A stretch of DNA of 60,516 nucleotides from Ideonella sp. A 288 (GTDB lineage Bacteria; Pseudomonadota; Gammaproteobacteria; Burkholderiales; Burkholderiaceae_C), in assembly GCF_002198735.1 (NCBI RefSeq), contig NZ_MWLO01000162.1, forward strand, positions 1-60,516. The letters are read 5' to 3'. Position 1 is the first letter of the stretch; every line of letters begins with the position of its first letter. Made by a program: the position numbers and the translations under genes. The notes under the pieces are model-generated. The model did not search any database. It was not told the origin of the DNA and saw only the letters and a program-made list of their open reading frames with translations. This document shows positions 41,838-50,535 of the stretch, piece by piece.

Positions 41838-43181
41838 TTACGGCGCGGCCTCCTCGACTAGGGCGAAAGTCACGTCGTTGCCACAGATTGCGTCTGCGCC
41901 CGAACCAACCGGTAAGCCTCCTGGGGAGGCAACCAACAGATCCAGTTCCAGATCAAACGGAACAACCCACAAGGTGAGTCCGTCGGTGAACTGGAACGGC
42001 GGCAAAACCTCGGCGAATGCTTTCGTCTTCGGGTAGACGAGGAACAGGTCCCCGGTTCCGTTGAGATATTTGTGGCCGTAGGCGAACAGCTGGTAGAAGT
42101 CGGACTGGCTCAAGCCGTATCGAGATGGGCTCGACCCATCGTCAACAGTGGATGGAGCGCTCAGGATCTTCCACTTTGTGTCGAGCACCCAGGTCTCGTT
42201 GGCGCGTGTCATGACCAAGTCGGGCTGAAGACGGAAGAAACCTTTGCTCTCGTGCAGACAAAGATGCTTTGAAGCCACTTGTCGATCGAGTCGTGTCTTG
42301 GGTTGCAGTCTCTGCGACAGGACGTTGGCCACGTGCTCCTGGAAGAGCTTCTCCATGGGGAACAAGAGGCTGATGCCGAGCGAGAGCCCCTTCAACGCCG
42401 TTGGCATGTGTTCGCCCAGAACCAGTTCGCACCACGGACGAACAGGTTGATAGTGGGCCATCAGGCGATCGGTGCGCCAGCACTTGAAGTCGGCTTCGAT
42501 CTGCGTGGACTGTGGAACCTCCGCGAGTACCACCGCAAGTTCATGGGCCAGACGCCAGTTCCCTTGAGTCTGTGCAGACTCGCAGACCCGAGCCAGCGCG
42601 CTTCTGAGTAGCCGGTTCTCTGGCCTGTTGGGCAAGAACACATCGTGCTCGATCTGGAAGAGGTGGCTTCGTCCTGGAGGCTGCCGAAGTTGCTTGTCGA
42701 CGTCCAAACGGCCACGGAGGAAGCGTTGCTCCTCTTGGATGCGCTGGTAGTCGAAGCGCAGCCCACGCTTCACCAGCCGGTCCAACTGCTGTAAGAACTG
42801 ATGCATCACCCACTCGGAAAGAGGGCTCTTCAACAGTTCAATCGAGGCTTGACCCACGTCGCGTGTTGTCAGCTTCAGGGCCGACAGCAGCATCTTCTTG
42901 AGAAGGACACGTGACCACTCTGCATCTCGCGCGTGGTCAACGTGCTTCGGCAAGATCTCAAGCCTGGTTCCGCATGGGGTTTGGACTACGCCAACAAAGT
43001 TGTCCAAACGAAGAGAGACGCGGTCCTCCAGTTGAACGAGCTTTGCGCCACCTGAACCAGTTCGCGCAGCCAAGTCGCAGAGGTACTCAAACGCTGATTG
43101 GGTGACTGTGTGCTGGTCAAGTGAAGGCAACACTTGAGCCGTCGTCAGCCGTGCGAATTCACGCACGGCGATGTCGATCAC
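41838..43181 (-). CDS. mcrC: McrC nuclease subunit of the McrBC restriction system
   Basis: A 447-residue McrC-family protein. A DNA-binding and linker region (1-200) precedes a PD-(D/E)xK nuclease with RLQPDLV at 317-323 and the catalytic DTKWK at 334-338. McrC joins the McrB ring and cuts DNA with modified cytosine or another modified base. The start is a GTG whose bases overlap the mcrB stop (GTGA). GC content and codon use are lower than in gyrB next door, consistent with acquisition. The active-site residues are intact. Confidence 0.88.
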   Translation of the reverse strand: MIDIAVREFARLTTAQVLPSLDQHTVTQSAFEYLCDLAARTGSGGAKLVQLEDRVSLRLDNFVGVVQTPCGTRLEILPKHVDHARDAEWSRVLLKKMLLSALKLTTRDVGQASIELLKSPLSEWVMHQFLQQLDRLVKRGLRFDYQRIQEEQRFLRGRLDVDKQLRQPPGRSHLFQIEHDVFLPNRPENRLLRSALARVCESAQTQGNWRLAHELAVVLAEVPQSTQIEADFKCWRTDRLMAHYQPVRPWCELVLGEHMPTALKGLSLGISLLFPMEKLFQEHVANVLSQRLQPKTRLDRQVASKHLCLHESKGFFRLQPDLVMTRANETWVLDTKWKILSAPSTVDDGSSPSRYGLSQSDFYQLFAYGHKYLNGTGDLFLVYPKTKAFAEVLPPFQFTDGLTLWVVPFDLELDLLVASPGGLPVGSGADAICGNDVTFALVEEAAP

Positions 43182-45808
43182 GGCTTCGCCCCGATCACGC
43201 CGGCGAAGCTGCTGATGGCGCTAAACGCCGCGTCGTTGATCATCCACCGGTTGTCTTGTACGCCCGCCATGGGCGACGACCCAAAGAGTTCATCAAGCTT
43301 CTTCGAAGGGCGAACAATGAAGCAGTCTTCGGGGTCAACCTTTTGGTGGTCGTTTAGCACCCAGCGAATCCGTTCCCAGTCCTCGAAGAAGTATTCCTGC
43401 AGCAAAGGCAGAACCTCCTGCCGGAAGATGGTCGCTAGCGCCGTGAGTGTGGGCGTTTTCTTGAGAGGGAGGAAATACGCGTGGCCGATGCAGTGGTCGC
43501 GATCGAGCAGCACTTCGATTCGGTCGTTCATCGCACGAAGGAGGTTACCCACGCTCATGCCTTCAACCTCAGTTTCCGTCAATAGGTCAGGACGAGGAGG
43601 CACGGATACGAAGGTGAAGCGTCGACGCAACGCGATGTCGATACCGGACAGTGAGCGATCGGCGGTGTTCATGGTGCCAATCAGGTACACGTTGTTCGGC
43701 ACGGTGAAGGGCTTCTTCGAGTATGGAAGCGTGACCTGCAACGCCTCGGCGTTTCCGGCCCGCTTTGTGGGCTCGATCAAAGTAATCAGCTCACCGAAAA
43801 CGCGGGAAACGTTGCCCCGGTTGATCTCGTCAATGATGAGCACTTTCGGGGAACCCACAGCGCCAGAAGCGGCCAATGCCGCGCTGGGCAATGAGCCCGG
43901 ACTTTTCAGCAGGCGCTCGACCAACGGCCGCAAGATGTTCTGGTATCCATTGACGATGTACTTGTCGGCACTGAAGTCGGGCACCTTGTCGTAGACGCGC
44001 TTCTCCCAAATGTCCTCCACGGTGATCTTGCCCGCCTTCACAAGTGCAACCAGATCAGTGAGCAGCTTTCGAGTGATGGGTACGGCAGTACCACCCTTCT
44101 TGTCTACTTCAATGACTTCCGCTGTCACCTTGCCGATCTTGTAGCTGTTGCCCAGCGCCTGGCCCGGCACAAAGGGGTCGCCGTTGGTTGGGACAGACCC
44201 CGGCGCTGCTCCCAGAAGGCTGGAGAGCTTGGTGATATCGATCGAGCCGGACTTCAGCTCGTAGAGCGTCATCTGGCTGAACTGGTTGTTCATCAGCTGA
44301 TCGAAGGGCAAAGATGGCGAGTAGACGCGATGCCACTTGACCTTGCGGCTCTGACCGTAGTCGTCGCCTTGTTCTTCGCGGCCCAGGCGCTTGTACTCAC
44401 CCGTCACTTCACCGATCGCTCGGAACTTGAAGTTGCCGTCGGTCACCACCAGAAGGTCGCCGATCTTCAATCGCGTCAGGAAGATGGTGACCGCTGTGAC
44501 GCCATAGTCGTCATCGCCGACGGCCTTCCCGTTCTCTTCGAAGCGCTTGCGAACATCTGCACGATTCGAGCAGCCGCTGAAGTCGATCAACCCCCCGTAG
44601 CCCAGCAGCGCGTACCCGGCCTCTATGCACTCGTCGTAGATGTACGAATCGACGCCCTGACTGTTGCCGAGGGACATCTTCCAAATTCGACGGCCCTTCA
44701 CATCGACAGCTGCCGGTGTGTCATGGGAGACCTGCGCAGAAGCAGCGGTGCAAAGTGACTTGAATACGCCGTCGACCACCTCGTATCGCAGCGCACCGGT
44801 GTCATCTGTGGTCGCGCGTAGACCCTCGACGAAGTCCTCATAGCTGAAGCTCTGATGGAAGGTCACAAAGCGGACGTTGCCCGCTGCGACCAATTCATCG
44901 AAGCGAGCCTTGATTGCGCCTCTGTCGTCGGCGTGCTTGACTAGGTAGTCCGGGTCAAGGACTTCGAGCGCCTTGTCGATCGTGCGATACGTCTTGCCGG
45001 TCCCAGGCGGGCCATAGAGGATCGTGTTCAAGGCTGGCTTCGGGTTCGGCGGCAAGTCCTCCTCCGTGGGCTCGGCGGGCTCATCCGCCTCCGGGTCCTT
45101 GACTGGTGCGATGGCCAGATCTGGGCCGTAAAGTGCCCTCATGAAGTCGTATGGCGTCAGGGCCGGCGCTTCCTGCTTGGCGGCACCGTATATCTGATCC
45201 AGCTGCCTCATTCGCGCAACCGGCTTGCGCTTCGGCTCGATGTCTTCTGGCGGCATTCCGAACTGCAGCAAGAAGTGCCGAAGGTGGTCTGAAGACGATA
45301 TCGGGATCACATCGTCAGGGTGATACATGCTCAGAAGCCGCAGCTTCCGACCATCGCCCATTGTCACGCGTGGTTCCACGCCGGCGCGCTTGTATAGCTC
45401 GGCATCACTGTCGATCCAGCAGATGTCTTGTTTTGGGTCCGCGCTAGCGACGAGTTGCTGCAACTTCAGCGTGTATCGCAGCGCGTCAACATCGCTCAGG
45501 TTCTTCAGGTGGCGGTTCTTATAGTAGCTGCCATCTTCGAGTTGATAGATGATGTGCCCACGAGAAGTGCCCGGCATGTATCGGCCCAGGACTGGTTCGA
45601 GGCCCCGCTCAAGCCACCAACAAAAGGACTGCGATTTAGAACCGACAACGTACTGCGCAAGCGATAGGTCTGCCAAGCTGGTGGCAGGAAATGCTTCGAG
45701 AAAGGCTTGGTGCTTGGCGTCGTCACCGGTGCGTAGGCCCAGGCTGAAGGTACCGCCCTTCAGCAGTTTGAGCAGTTCCTGAAACTTCTCGTTCGGCGAG
45801 TAGCTCAT
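43178..45808 (-). CDS. mcrB: McrB-family AAA+ GTPase with EVE-like insert
   Basis: An 876-residue motor of the McrBC system. Residues 1-250 are an N-terminal region that I cannot assign and presumably recognise the modified DNA. The AAA+ domain has GPPGTGKT at 266-273, Walker B VLIIDE at 656-661, the McrB hallmark GTMNTADRS at 711-719 and an arginine-rich finger at 728-731. About 380 residues separate the two Walker motifs. Part of this gap (about 375-500; WKMSLGNSQ, LLGYGGLIDFSGC, LKIGDLLVV, FRAIGEVTGEY) resembles an EVE/PUA-like modified-base reader. It is likely to be intact and functional with mcrC. Confidence 0.85.
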   Translation of the reverse strand: MSYSPNEKFQELLKLLKGGTFSLGLRTGDDAKHQAFLEAFPATSLADLSLAQYVVGSKSQSFCWWLERGLEPVLGRYMPGTSRGHIIYQLEDGSYYKNRHLKNLSDVDALRYTLKLQQLVASADPKQDICWIDSDAELYKRAGVEPRVTMGDGRKLRLLSMYHPDDVIPISSSDHLRHFLLQFGMPPEDIEPKRKPVARMRQLDQIYGAAKQEAPALTPYDFMRALYGPDLAIAPVKDPEADEPAEPTEEDLPPNPKPALNTILYGPPGTGKTYRTIDKALEVLDPDYLVKHADDRGAIKARFDELVAAGNVRFVTFHQSFSYEDFVEGLRATTDDTGALRYEVVDGVFKSLCTAASAQVSHDTPAAVDVKGRRIWKMSLGNSQGVDSYIYDECIEAGYALLGYGGLIDFSGCSNRADVRKRFEENGKAVGDDDYGVTAVTIFLTRLKIGDLLVVTDGNFKFRAIGEVTGEYKRLGREEQGDDYGQSRKVKWHRVYSPSLPFDQLMNNQFSQMTLYELKSGSIDITKLSSLLGAAPGSVPTNGDPFVPGQALGNSYKIGKVTAEVIEVDKKGGTAVPITRKLLTDLVALVKAGKITVEDIWEKRVYDKVPDFSADKYIVNGYQNILRPLVERLLKSPGSLPSAALAASGAVGSPKVLIIDEINRGNVSRVFGELITLIEPTKRAGNAEALQVTLPYSKKPFTVPNNVYLIGTMNTADRSLSGIDIALRRRFTFVSVPPRPDLLTETEVEGMSVGNLLRAMNDRIEVLLDRDHCIGHAYFLPLKKTPTLTALATIFRQEVLPLLQEYFFEDWERIRWVLNDHQKVDPEDCFIVRPSKKLDELFGSSPMAGVQDNRWMINDAAFSAISSFAGVIGAKP

Positions 45809-45932
45809 GCGATTGATCCTATGACTTTCGATCTGCGGCTGTTGGCGCCGACCGAATCTTGACCGGTCGGGAGTGCGGACGATTACTTGGACTACCTGGA
45901 GGGTAGTTCATGTATTCATACGAGGACCCGCG

Positions 45933-46046
45933 GTGGAGGACCTCCCAGATGAAAGCAGCGTGGCCAAGCGCCAGACCGCGAGCATCTACCTCAAGGAGCT
46001 CGCGGAGATCGGCATCCTGCGCGAGCACAAGGTGGGCACGGAAGGG
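45933..46046 (+). pseudogene. Fic-family C-terminal fragment
   Basis: A 38-codon stretch reads as the C-terminal winged-helix end of a Fic/DUF4172-type protein: AKRQTASIYLKELAEIGIL followed by REHKVG. No Fic core motif (HPFxxGNGR) is found upstream, and the frame then runs into the antisense of a membrane-protein remnant. The start of what may be the same gene lies about 0.8 kb downstream, so the locus was rearranged. Confidence 0.5.
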
Positions 46047-46240
46047 CATCAACACCGCGTAGACCAGGCCGATGAAGGGCGCCGCGAAGAACAGGGCGAC
46101 GTTGCGCAGTGTTTGCAGTGCCTTGGGGCTGTGCACCAGGGCCTGCGGGGCGGTCTAGACCGAGGCGGCCAGGCCGGCGAAAAGGGGGCGGCGACGATGA
46201 ACGCCAGGCCGAGGATCGGTGCCAGCGCCGGCAGGGCCAT
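46045..46240 (-). pseudogene. Decayed small membrane protein
   Basis: Read on the minus strand, MALPALAPILGLAFIVAAPF begins a membrane protein, then an extra base shifts the frame and a TAG interrupts it. Homologous-looking sequence resumes as HSPKALQTLRNVALFF and FIGLVYAVLMPF before the break against the Fic fragment. I recognise this as a small hypothetical membrane protein seen in Betaproteobacteria; no function is known. Confidence 0.5.
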
Positions 46241-46287
46241 CGTGCGGAACGCGCCGGCGTGGGTGGGTTGCGTGCAGGTGCCTGTCG

Positions 46288-46606
46288 GTGGCGCTGGTGG
46301 CGATGTCGCACGGCATCAGCGACAACGTCGTGCACCGCTGGCGGCAACTGGCGCGGCAGCATCAGTTCGCGCTGCAAGCCGTCTCGGGCGCGCAGCCATT
46401 GGACGCACAGCCGGCGGCGTTCGTGCCGCTTGCACTGACCTGCCCCCTGACGGGCCGCAGGCGAAGACCGAGATCCGCCTGGACATCAAGGGCGGCGCCG
46501 TGACGGTCGGCATTGCCTGGCCAGACAAGGCGTTGGGCGACCTGGCCGGTGTCGTGCGCGAGCTGCTGAAGTGATCCGGGTGGACGCTTGGTGGCTGGCC
46601 GCCCGA
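46288..46606 (+). mobile_element. IS66-family remnant (tnpA frameshifted, tnpB truncated)
   Basis: The accessory protein TnpA of an IS66 element is visible in two frames: VAMSHGISDNVVHRWRQLAR with the following 30 codons in one (46288-46437), then EIRLDIKGGAVTVGIAWP to VVRELLK in another (46449-46574). A GTG overlapping its stop (46571) begins TnpB (VIRVDAWWLAA) but the homology stops after about 11 codons. No transposase TnpC or terminal repeat is found, so the element is dead. Confidence 0.6.
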
Positions 46607-46698
46607 CTGGATGCCGCCATCCGCCAGAACCTGGCCGGTCTGGGCGACTCACTCAAAGCGCCAGCCTGACGGGCCGGGCCTGTGCAGACGTCGGTCAA

Positions 46699-46730
46699 CG
46701 TGTATAGAAAAAGTTGTAATCCTATACGCG
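46699..46730. repeat. Inverted repeat before the Fic-like start
   Basis: CGTGTATAG (46699-46707) and CTATACGCG (46722-46730) are complementary at eight of nine positions around a 14-base A+T-rich centre. It lies about 75 bases before the Fic N-terminal fragment and looks like an operator with promoter elements. Confidence 0.5.
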
Positions 46731-46806
46731 TCATGGCCAACATGCATAGCCCATCGACATTTCCCATGCACATCAACCGGGCAGTTGGCCGCCCGGTCCA
46801 AAGCAC

Positions 46807-46935
46807 ATGACCGCCGCGCCGGCCCTGCCACCGCTGCAGCCGCTCACCCGGCTGCAGCCTGCGCTGTTCGAAACCCCGGCGGTGCTGAAGAAGGCCGTGA
46901 CCGCCGGTCGAAAGCTGGCTGAGCTGAAGGGCCTG
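46807..46935 (+). pseudogene. Fic-family N-terminal fragment
   Basis: The first 43 codons, with LTRLQPALFETPAVLKKAV and LAELKGLA, match the start of Fic/DUF4172-type proteins (the usual text continues with AATIPNQ). After this point the match stops and the frame ends at 46995. No ribosome site is convincing. Together with the C-terminal piece upstream it suggests one or two broken Fic genes, probably once part of a toxin-antitoxin or AMPylation locus. Confidence 0.55.
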
Positions 46936-47038
46936 GCGTGGCCCTACGCCCGAAGAGGCACGCGCTCGTCACGGGTGTTCGGGACTTGTTTCTAAAGGGA
47001 GGCACCGACGACGCTGGCTTGCTGATGGTTGGCGACAG

Positions 47039-48040
47039 TTACTGTGGCCGGCCAAGACCGTTGACGCCGGTCACCATGGCTTGCACCCGTGTGGCCACCC
47101 GCTGGGCCAGCACCTGACAACGCGTGGTGCCCCCGCCGTCGAGGTAGCGGTCGACGTCGTCCAGCCTGGAGAAGTCGCACCCTGTGATGGCGCGGCACTG
47201 CGTGCTGCCGAACTCGGCGGCAAACCACTGTGATAGCCGGTGCCCCAGGTTCATCGTGCGGTTGAACGCGTTGAGTCTGTCGGCGAAAGCGTCTCCGCCG
47301 ACGGCCATCGTGGCGATCATGCGCAGCACGCGCAGGCGGCTGTTCTCGATCGCGCCCGTGGCTAGGCCCAGCGCCATCACGCCGGCGGTCAGGGCACTGC
47401 AGGTCATGCCGGTGAAGACGGTTCCGCCCATGAATGCGGAGCCGGCGGCCAGCACCTGCTCGTCGACCGCCACTGCGCTGTCCAGATGGCGAAGCACCGA
47501 CCGCGCACAGTGGAAGTCCTTGGCGTGCCAGTCGGCAAAGAGCCGACCGTGGGCACGGCGTTGCTCGGCGGTCAGCGCACCGGCGCCGTCGCCGCACAGG
47601 CACTTCGCGCACAGCACCGGCGCCTCCCGGACGACGCCGATGCAACGCAGCGGAATCCGTGCGTCGCGGCGGATGTCGCGGCAGGCCGTGGTGCCCTCCA
47701 GGGCTGCGAATTGCCGCAGCAGATCGCGGCCCTTGGCAACGACCGTCGGCAGCCCGTCGTCATCGGGTTCGAGCCCGTGGCGAAGGCCGATCAGGACCAA
47801 GGGTGCGGTGACACCGCCGCATTCGCCGCCGGTGTTGCCGATGCCGCCGGGCAGACCCGCGGTGAGCTTGACGAGCCAAGGCGCTTCGGTTCCGGACGCG
47901 TCGAGCAGCGTCTGCATCACCGTGGGGGCGCAGTGGCCCATGCGCAGCAGGTTGGCCGCGCCGTTCCTGCGCCATGTGCGCGCGGTGCGGGCCGTCACCT
48001 CCAGGATGGGGGGCGCGGGCCCGCCCGACCGGGCCGACAT
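47039..48040 (-). CDS. Duplicated C_GCAxxG_C_C-family redox protein
   Basis: A 333-residue cytosolic protein with 12 cysteines in two similar halves. The first half has GHCAPTVMQ (C37), GGECGGVTAP (C74), C120, C133 and C144-x2-C147-x-C149; the second has FHCARSV (C178), GMTCSALTAG (C214), C282, C288 and C308. The pattern matches the putative redox family named C_GCAxxG_C_C, usually a single module of about 130-150 residues. An iron-sulfur or disulfide redox role is likely. The start is two bases after the stop of the flavodoxin-fold reductase, a likely electron partner. Confidence 0.7.
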   Translation of the reverse strand: MSARSGGPAPPILEVTARTARTWRRNGAANLLRMGHCAPTVMQTLLDASGTEAPWLVKLTAGLPGGIGNTGGECGGVTAPLVLIGLRHGLEPDDDGLPTVVAKGRDLLRQFAALEGTTACRDIRRDARIPLRCIGVVREAPVLCAKCLCGDGAGALTAEQRRAHGRLFADWHAKDFHCARSVLRHLDSAVAVDEQVLAAGSAFMGGTVFTGMTCSALTAGVMALGLATGAIENSRLRVLRMIATMAVGGDAFADRLNAFNRTMNLGHRLSQWFAAEFGSTQCRAITGCDFSRLDDVDRYLDGGGTTRCQVLAQRVATRVQAMVTGVNGLGRPQ

Positions 48041-48042
48041 GA

Positions 48043-48783
48043 TCAGAACTCGCGGCCCAACTGGTAGGCGCGGTCCAGGTAGGCGGCGCGCCTGGCGTCG
48101 TCCGCCCCGTGCACCGCATGGAAGTACTCGTGCTCCACCCGCTGGATGCCAGGGAAGCGCAACGCGTACTCGTCGACCAGCAGCTTCATCGCCGCCTTCA
48201 GGCCAGCGTCGTAGGAGGCCTCGTCCCAGATCGTCGTCTGCATGATCAGTGCCTTCTGGTGCCTGAGCAGCGGGACGCGGGCTACGAGGTCGCCGCGCCA
48301 GGCGTCCGCCGTCATGCCGAACGCGAAGCCCAGGCTGAAGACGCGCTCGACCCAGCCCTTCAGGATGGCCGGGAAGCCCACGAAGTAGACCGGCGCGATG
48401 AAGGCCAGCGCATCGGCCCGTGCCACCTTGGCCTGCTGTTCGGCCACGTCGCGGGGCGGCCCCAGCGCATGCACCCTGCGAACCAGCTCGCGGTCATCGG
48501 ACTTGCCGATCCAGCGCTTGACCAGCACCTTGCGCAACGGATTGCGCTCGCGCGCCAGCAGCGAGGTCCCGAACCGCCAATGCGCCAGCACGTCGTCGGG
48601 CACGCTGTCGTCGACCCAGCCGGGCCCGTCCCGGTCGTGGAGCACCGGGTCGAAGTGGATCGCATGCAGATCGACCACCTCGTTCTCGTGGCCGGCATCG
48701 CGCAGTCCTTCGGTGAAACGCTCCAGCACCGCATGGCAGAACGACTGCGGGTTGTGGTGTGCGTAGATGGTGAGCACCCTCAT
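48043..48783 (-). CDS. Flavodoxin-fold NAD(P)H oxidoreductase
   Basis: A 246-residue member of the NAD(P)H dehydrogenase (quinone)/MdaB-like family, binding FMN or FAD. The phosphate-binding start is VLTIYAHHNPQSFCHAV, and the flavin-contact segment APVYFVGFPAILKGWVERVF lies in the middle. It would reduce quinones, nitro- or azo-compounds, or a protein partner. It is the first gene of a two-gene unit with the cysteine-rich protein and lies at the edge of the accessory island. Confidence 0.85.
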   Translation of the reverse strand: MRVLTIYAHHNPQSFCHAVLERFTEGLRDAGHENEVVDLHAIHFDPVLHDRDGPGWVDDSVPDDVLAHWRFGTSLLARERNPLRKVLVKRWIGKSDDRELVRRVHALGPPRDVAEQQAKVARADALAFIAPVYFVGFPAILKGWVERVFSLGFAFGMTADAWRGDLVARVPLLRHQKALIMQTTIWDEASYDAGLKAAMKLLVDEYALRFPGIQRVEHEYFHAVHGADDARRAAYLDRAYQLGREF

Positions 48784-49071
48784 GTGCCAATCCTCGCGAT
48801 CGACGCGCGGACGGCCTCGTCATGGCGATCGGCATCGCCGATGCCCATGCACAGCCCCTGACGCCAGGTCGCCGCGAAATGATGGTGCCATCGTCCACCG
48901 ATCCCACGTGGTCGGATTGACTCCACTCAAGGGAGGAGCTCGGGCCGAGGGCCGACCGCCGGCGACACCGGGCCCGACACGGCCGGCCGGAAGTGGCCGA
49001 TGCGGCCAGCACCGAAACCTCGGCCTCGGTCGGTGCCACGAACGGGACTTGCAGCGCTTTCGGCGCGACGT

Positions 49072-49407
49072 TCAGGCCTGCCACACCCCATACCCCGCCT
49101 CGCGCAGGCCGATGGCCAGTTCCACCTCCATCTCGCAGGCGGCCTGGTAGGGCATCGGGTTGTAGACCTCGTACAGCGCCGGCAGCAGGCGCAGCCCGTA
49201 CTCGAAGACGAAGCGATTGGCCTGGATGCCGGCCTTGTGCTTGTCGAAGCGCAGATCGGGGTCGAGCCCGGTCATGCCGACATAGACGAAGGGCTTGCCC
49301 AGCTGGTGGTCGGGGTTGGCCTTGCGGAAGCGGGCTTCGTTCCACACCCGGTCCGACAGTTCCACCACGTACACATGGTGGTGATGCCCTCGCCGGGTGC
49401 GCGGCAT
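49072..49407 (-). CDS. GIY-YIG-like small protein
   Basis: A 111-residue protein. KPFVYVGMTGLDPDLRF with the following DKHKAG resembles the core of GIY-YIG nucleases (strand, YVGMT in place of YIG, then an arginine and a histidine), and EMEVELAIGLREAGYGV is conserved in hypothetical relatives. The divalent-metal glutamate is not certain. The start at 49407 precedes the conserved part; an ATG at 49443 would overlap the upstream gene by 22 bases. It follows the TIGR02450 gene on the same strand. Confidence 0.6.
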   Translation of the reverse strand: MPRTRRGHHHHVYVVELSDRVWNEARFRKANPDHQLGKPFVYVGMTGLDPDLRFDKHKAGIQANRFVFEYGLRLLPALYEVYNPMPYQAACEMEVELAIGLREAGYGVWQA

Positions 49408-49421
49408 GGCGCCGGCTTTCG

Positions 49422-49700
49422 TCAGAGCCAGCCTTGTCGCCATTGGCGGCCGTCGGTGAGATCGCGCCAGGGCAGCACGACGATCCGCCGCGAGTGCACG
49501 GCCTCCAGCTCGACCTGGTCGATGCGCGTGGCGGGCGGGTCGGGCACGACCACCCGGACGACCACGAAGTGCTTTTCCTTGTCGCGCGGCGCGGCGGCCG
49601 TCCACTTGGTGAGCAGCAGCTTCTTCGGGCTCAGTGGGTTGCGCCGCGCCCTGGCCTCGGGCTCCGGTGGGCGCGCAAGGCGATCGGCGGGGCGTGTCAT
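49422..49700 (-). CDS. TIGR02450 tryptophan-rich small protein
   Basis: A 92-residue protein matching the small Trp-rich TIGR02450 family: KKLLLTKWTAAAPRDKEKHF (W33), then LEAVHSRR, PWRDL (W78) and RQWRQGW (W87, W91). The family has no known function; many members are 60-75 residues, so the basic N-terminal 20 residues are an extension. It and the GIY-YIG-like gene form a probable two-gene unit. Confidence 0.75.
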   Translation of the reverse strand: MTRPADRLARPPEPEARARRNPLSPKKLLLTKWTAAAPRDKEKHFVVVRVVVPDPPATRIDQVELEAVHSRRIVVLPWRDLTDGRQWRQGWL

Positions 49701-49833
49701 GGGGCCCGATGATGCCCGGGTTGTTCCGCCGTGCGGGCGCCCGGGCCTTGGCACCTGGGCCAAGGCGCCCAGCCGTCGCGGGTGGCGGCCCTGCCGGGGC
49801 CGGCCGCCGAGGCCGGCCGCCGCGACGCCGGCC

Positions 49834-50283
49834 TCAGGCCTTGCGGCAGGACACCGTGTAGCTCGTCAGGTGGGCGCCGCCCACCGGGCCCGTCGAGCCG
49901 TTGGCGGCAAAGAACGAGTGGCTGCCGGATGTGGACTGCGCGTCACCGCCGCCGCGCACGCTCAGGCTGCCGTTGAAGGCGACGGCATGGAAGACGCCGA
50001 CGTCGTTGAAGTAGTCGAACGACACCACCGCCGTGCCCGACGCGCGGGTCACCGTGGCGGTGAACTGCTTCAGCCGCAGCCGGGTGCCGAAGTCGTCGAC
50101 GAAGGGCGTGTCGGGCGTGACCACGAAGTCGCGCAGGTAGCGCTCTACGAGGACGTTGTTCTTCGAGTAGTCGACCATCACGCTGCAGGCGACGGCCGTG
50201 TTGTCGGCCGCCAGCGCGCCGATGGGCACGGCCAGGCAGGCGGCGGCAAGGCACGAGATGACGGGTGTGAACAGGTGGGACAT
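49834..50283 (-). CDS. Secreted protein of unknown function
   Basis: A 149-residue exported protein with a signal peptide (1-26, ending ALAA). The mature part is rich in serine, threonine, valine and phenylalanine in a beta-type pattern; two cysteines, C33 and C146, could join its ends by a disulfide. No family is recognised. The start at 50283 begins the signal peptide. Upstream is a 250-base gap without a visible gene. Confidence 0.6.
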   Translation of the reverse strand: MSHLFTPVISCLAAACLAVPIGALAADNTAVACSVMVDYSKNNVLVERYLRDFVVTPDTPFVDDFGTRLRLKQFTATVTRASGTAVVSFDYFNDVGVFHAVAFNGSLSVRGGGDAQSTSGSHSFFAANGSTGPVGGAHLTSYTVSCRKA

Positions 50284-50535
50284 GACGGCTCCTCCAGGTT
50301 CCACGTGTCGTCGCAGGGCGCGACGGGTCTTGTGTGGATGCATGCGAACTTCGTGCAACCTGGCGGCGCGTTGGAGCGGCCACCCTGCGGCTTGGCCCCG
50401 ACAGAGGGGCCATCCGGCACGGAGATACAGGGCTCCGAGAAAACCCTGGCACCCGTTCGAAGCGTCCAGCCGCGACACCGCGCGCGCGACATCGCGCACG
50501 CCTGCGCGTGCGGTGGGGCCCTAATCCCTAACGGA

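Noticed and set aside
46598-46671. Possible HsdM C-terminal tail (RLDAAIRQNLAGLG) after the tnpB remnant
   Set aside because: Only about 14 residues match the pattern I remember; too short to call a restriction-modification remnant.
48784-49071. Possible leftward coding stretch in the gap upstream of the flavodoxin-fold reductase
   Set aside because: The open frame has no start with a ribosome site and its translation shows no recognisable domain; I see no supported feature there.
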